Shown: piece after piece, positions 5,893-6,980 of the stretch | Position numbering within the stretch: the stretch's first letter is position 1 | How the letters are laid out: every line of letters starts with the position of its first letter | DNA from: Euryarchaeota archaeon UBA125 | Lineage (GTDB): Archaea; Thermoplasmatota; Poseidoniia; Poseidoniales; Thalassarchaeaceae | Assembly (NCBI GenBank): GCA_002502625.1 | Contig: DAPV01000024.1 | Span: 1 to 6,980, forward strand | Length of the DNA stretch: 6,980 bases | Direction of reading: 5' to 3' | Translations under genes and position numbers: made by a program | The notes under the pieces: generated by a model | The model's input: the letters and a program-made list of their open reading frames with translations, nothing else | Database searches by the model: none | What the model was told of the DNA's origin: nothing

Positions 5893-6729
5893 ATGGAATT
5901 AGGAATTAGTAGTATTGTATTGTCATCATTGATGGCAGGAATAGTTGCAATTCTAGCAACAGTTTTCATTGAACGTAGAGGGGGAGCGATAGGGGGGATC
6001 ATTACTCTTCCTACCACAATTGTTCCTGCGAGCATTGGTATTTGGATTGGAGTTAATGGCGATATAGTTTCATTCACAGCTGCAATGTCAATGGTCCCAA
6101 TTGGGATGTTGTTGAATGTTCTTTTCCTAGGTTCTTGGCGTATTCTCCCGAGGTATCTTGAAAAAAAATTTCGGGAGGAATATCTTGTAATCGCTGTTGC
6201 AATTTTCTCAGTGATTTTTTGGTTAGTAACTGCTGGTGTTTCTACTATTATGATTGAAGAAATTTCTTACTTTATTGATCCAATTTATATCGGATTTATC
6301 GCAGTATTATTCGCTTTTGTTTTAGGTTACTATGCAGTTTCAAAGGGGGAGGAAGCCCCATCTGGTTCTAATTCAGTTAGTCTTTTTTCAATCATGATGA
6401 GAGGAATAGCTGCTGGTGGCGCAATTGGCTTATCTGTATGGATTGCAGGGTTAGGTCTTCCATTCATAAGTGGAGTTGTTTCTGTTTTCCCTGCTATTTT
6501 TCTTACCACTATGGTTTCCCTATGGCTAGCTCAAGGCAGAGCAGTCCCAGTAGGTGCTACTGGTCCAATGATGCTTGGTTCATCTTCTGTTTCGATTTAT
6601 GCGTTAATCTGTATCATCATTTTTCCTTCCTTTGGAATATGGGTTGGAAGTATTGTTTGTTGGCTATTGTCAGTAATTTTCTATAGTGTGCCGATAGGAG
6701 TATGGACATGGCGAACGATTGATGCCTGA
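5893..6729 (+). CDS. Polytopic membrane protein with two homologous halves, function unknown
   Basis: The product has 278 residues, strongly hydrophobic, with about nine membrane helices (roughly 3-26, 31-53, 58-80, 98-120, 130-150, 170-187, 189-213, 222-246, 249-271). The two halves look related. The stretch around IGGIITLPTTIVPASIGIW (33-51) aligns without gaps to ISGVVSVFPAIFLTTMVSLW (192-211), sharing the G, P and W positions, and both are followed by a short polar turn and another helix. The pattern of a Gly-rich helix, a Pro in mid-membrane and a small loop is typical of duplicated transporters or channels. The second half vaguely recalls small GlpM/DUF3147-type membrane proteins, but I would not assign it. 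The loop at 84-97 is basic (RYLEKKFREE), suggesting it is cytoplasmic. The ATG lies 9 bp after the protease stop with no Shine-Dalgarno, and the next gene starts within 20 bp, so it is probably cotranscribed with both. Substrate and role are unknown. Confidence 0.85.
   Translation: MELGISSIVLSSLMAGIVAILATVFIERRGGAIGGIITLPTTIVPASIGIWIGVNGDIVSFTAAMSMVPIGMLLNVLFLGSWRILPRYLEKKFREEYLVIAVAIFSVIFWLVTAGVSTIMIEEISYFIDPIYIGFIAVLFAFVLGYYAVSKGEEAPSGSNSVSLFSIMMRGIAAGGAIGLSVWIAGLGLPFISGVVSVFPAIFLTTMVSLWLAQGRAVPVGATGPMMLGSSSVSIYALICIIIFPSFGIWVGSIVCWLLSVIFYSVPIGVWTWRTIDA
6143..6179 (+). other. Hairpin inside the membrane-protein gene, A8 in loop
   Basis: CTCCCGA (6145-6151) pairs perfectly with TCGGGAG (6171-6177). 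Allowing G-U pairs, the stem extends to 12 pairs (6143-6154 with 6168-6179). The 13-nt loop holds most of an A8 run (6161-6168). The 3' arm contains GGGAGG, a Shine-Dalgarno-like string, but no in-frame start follows at a suitable distance. It lies in the segment encoding the basic loop between helices 3 and 4. It may be fortuitous. Confidence 0.4.
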
Positions 6730-6747
6730 CATATGAGATGGATAGTT

Positions 6748-6980
6748 ATGAGCGAGGGGTCGGATGAGGTTGAGGCACGGGCGGCCGAGGTACGAGTTAT
6801 CAGAGATCCATTGTATGGTGATATTCGAATATCTGATGATATCAAATCATTAATTGATACTTCTACTTTCCAGCGTCTTCATCGAATTAAGCAATTATCT
6901 ACTTGCGATTTAGTATTCCATGGAGCAACACATTCCCGTTTTTCTCATTCATTAGGAGCATTTCACTTAGCTTCCTTAAT
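6748..6980 (+). CDS. HD-domain phosphohydrolase, SAMHD1/COG1078-like (partial, N-terminus only)
   Basis: The frame is open from ATG 6748 to the right edge, giving 77 codons. After a short acidic leader comes IRDPLYGDIRIS (18-29), then LIDTSTFQRLHRIKQLS (35-51), then VFHGATHSRFSHSLGAFHLA (56-75). This order is the N-terminal signature of HD-superfamily phosphohydrolases related to SAMHD1 and bacterial YwfO-type proteins. His62 in the T-H-S-R-F-S-H-S segment matches the first metal-binding His of the HD site; the HD dipeptide itself would lie beyond the window. Family members hydrolyse dNTPs or related nucleotides in the cytoplasm, but the substrate cannot be read from this fragment. An in-frame ATG at 6733, 4 nt after the previous stop, would add MRWIV. 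I prefer 6748 because the added hydrophobic residues fit nothing in the family, but this is uncertain. The close spacing suggests it shares a transcript with the membrane protein and protease. Confidence 0.85.
   Translation, partial: MSEGSDEVEARAAEVRVIRDPLYGDIRISDDIKSLIDTSTFQRLHRIKQLSTCDLVFHGATHSRFSHSLGAFHLASL

Noticed and set aside
5796..6077. A 93-codon minus-strand frame spanning the protease end and the membrane-protein start
   Set aside because: It crosses two well-supported plus-strand genes, has no upstream signal, and does not continue into any known domain.
1..6980. Search for tRNA, rRNA, CRISPR repeats, insertion-sequence ends and defence genes
   Set aside because: No cloverleaf, regularly spaced DNA repeats, terminal inverted repeats, transposase motifs or recognisable defence genes were seen; the genes fill nearly the whole window.

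Overview
The window is about 40% G+C by eye and looks like part of an archaeal genome. My best guess is a marine planktonic euryarchaeon of the Poseidoniales (Marine Group II) type. This rests on the mix of gene types rather than on any marker gene: a membrane-anchored subtilisin with a C-terminal SAP domain, several exported proteins rich in N-glycosylation sequons and W-x-x-G-D motifs, OB-fold repeat proteins, and almost no Shine-Dalgarno sites before the starts. No rRNA, tRNA, CRISPR array, insertion sequence or phage gene was seen.

Layout from left to right: (1) the N-terminal part of a membrane-anchored OB-fold repeat protein on the minus strand, running off the left edge (1-1121); (2) a 106-bp divergent gap; (3) a secreted protein of unknown function on the plus strand (1228-2574); (4) a type I membrane protein of unknown function on the minus strand (2503-3663), whose 3' end overlaps the previous gene tail to tail by 72 bp; (5) a second divergent gap of about 90 bp; (6) a likely plus-strand operon of three genes: a secreted, membrane-tethered S8 subtilisin-like protease with a cytoplasmic SAP domain (3754-5883), a polytopic membrane protein built from two related halves (5893-6729), and the start of an HD-domain phosphohydrolase of the SAMHD1/COG1078 type (6748 to beyond the right edge). 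Coding density is very high and no stretch of 300 bases lacks a gene.

The first four proteins all carry N-terminal export or anchoring signals, and the fifth is an integral membrane protein, so the locus is mostly cell-envelope related. The protease is the only exported protein whose chemistry can be read with confidence: its Asp, His, Asn and Ser active-site residues are all present. It may process surface proteins or external peptides. Whether its neighbours are substrates, partners or simply adjacent genes cannot be decided from the sequence. The most interesting points are the protease with a nucleic-acid-binding-type domain on the inner side of the membrane, the 72-bp convergent overlap between two exported-protein genes that share motifs, the internally repeated OB-fold protein, and the unassigned two-repeat membrane protein between the protease and the HD hydrolase.
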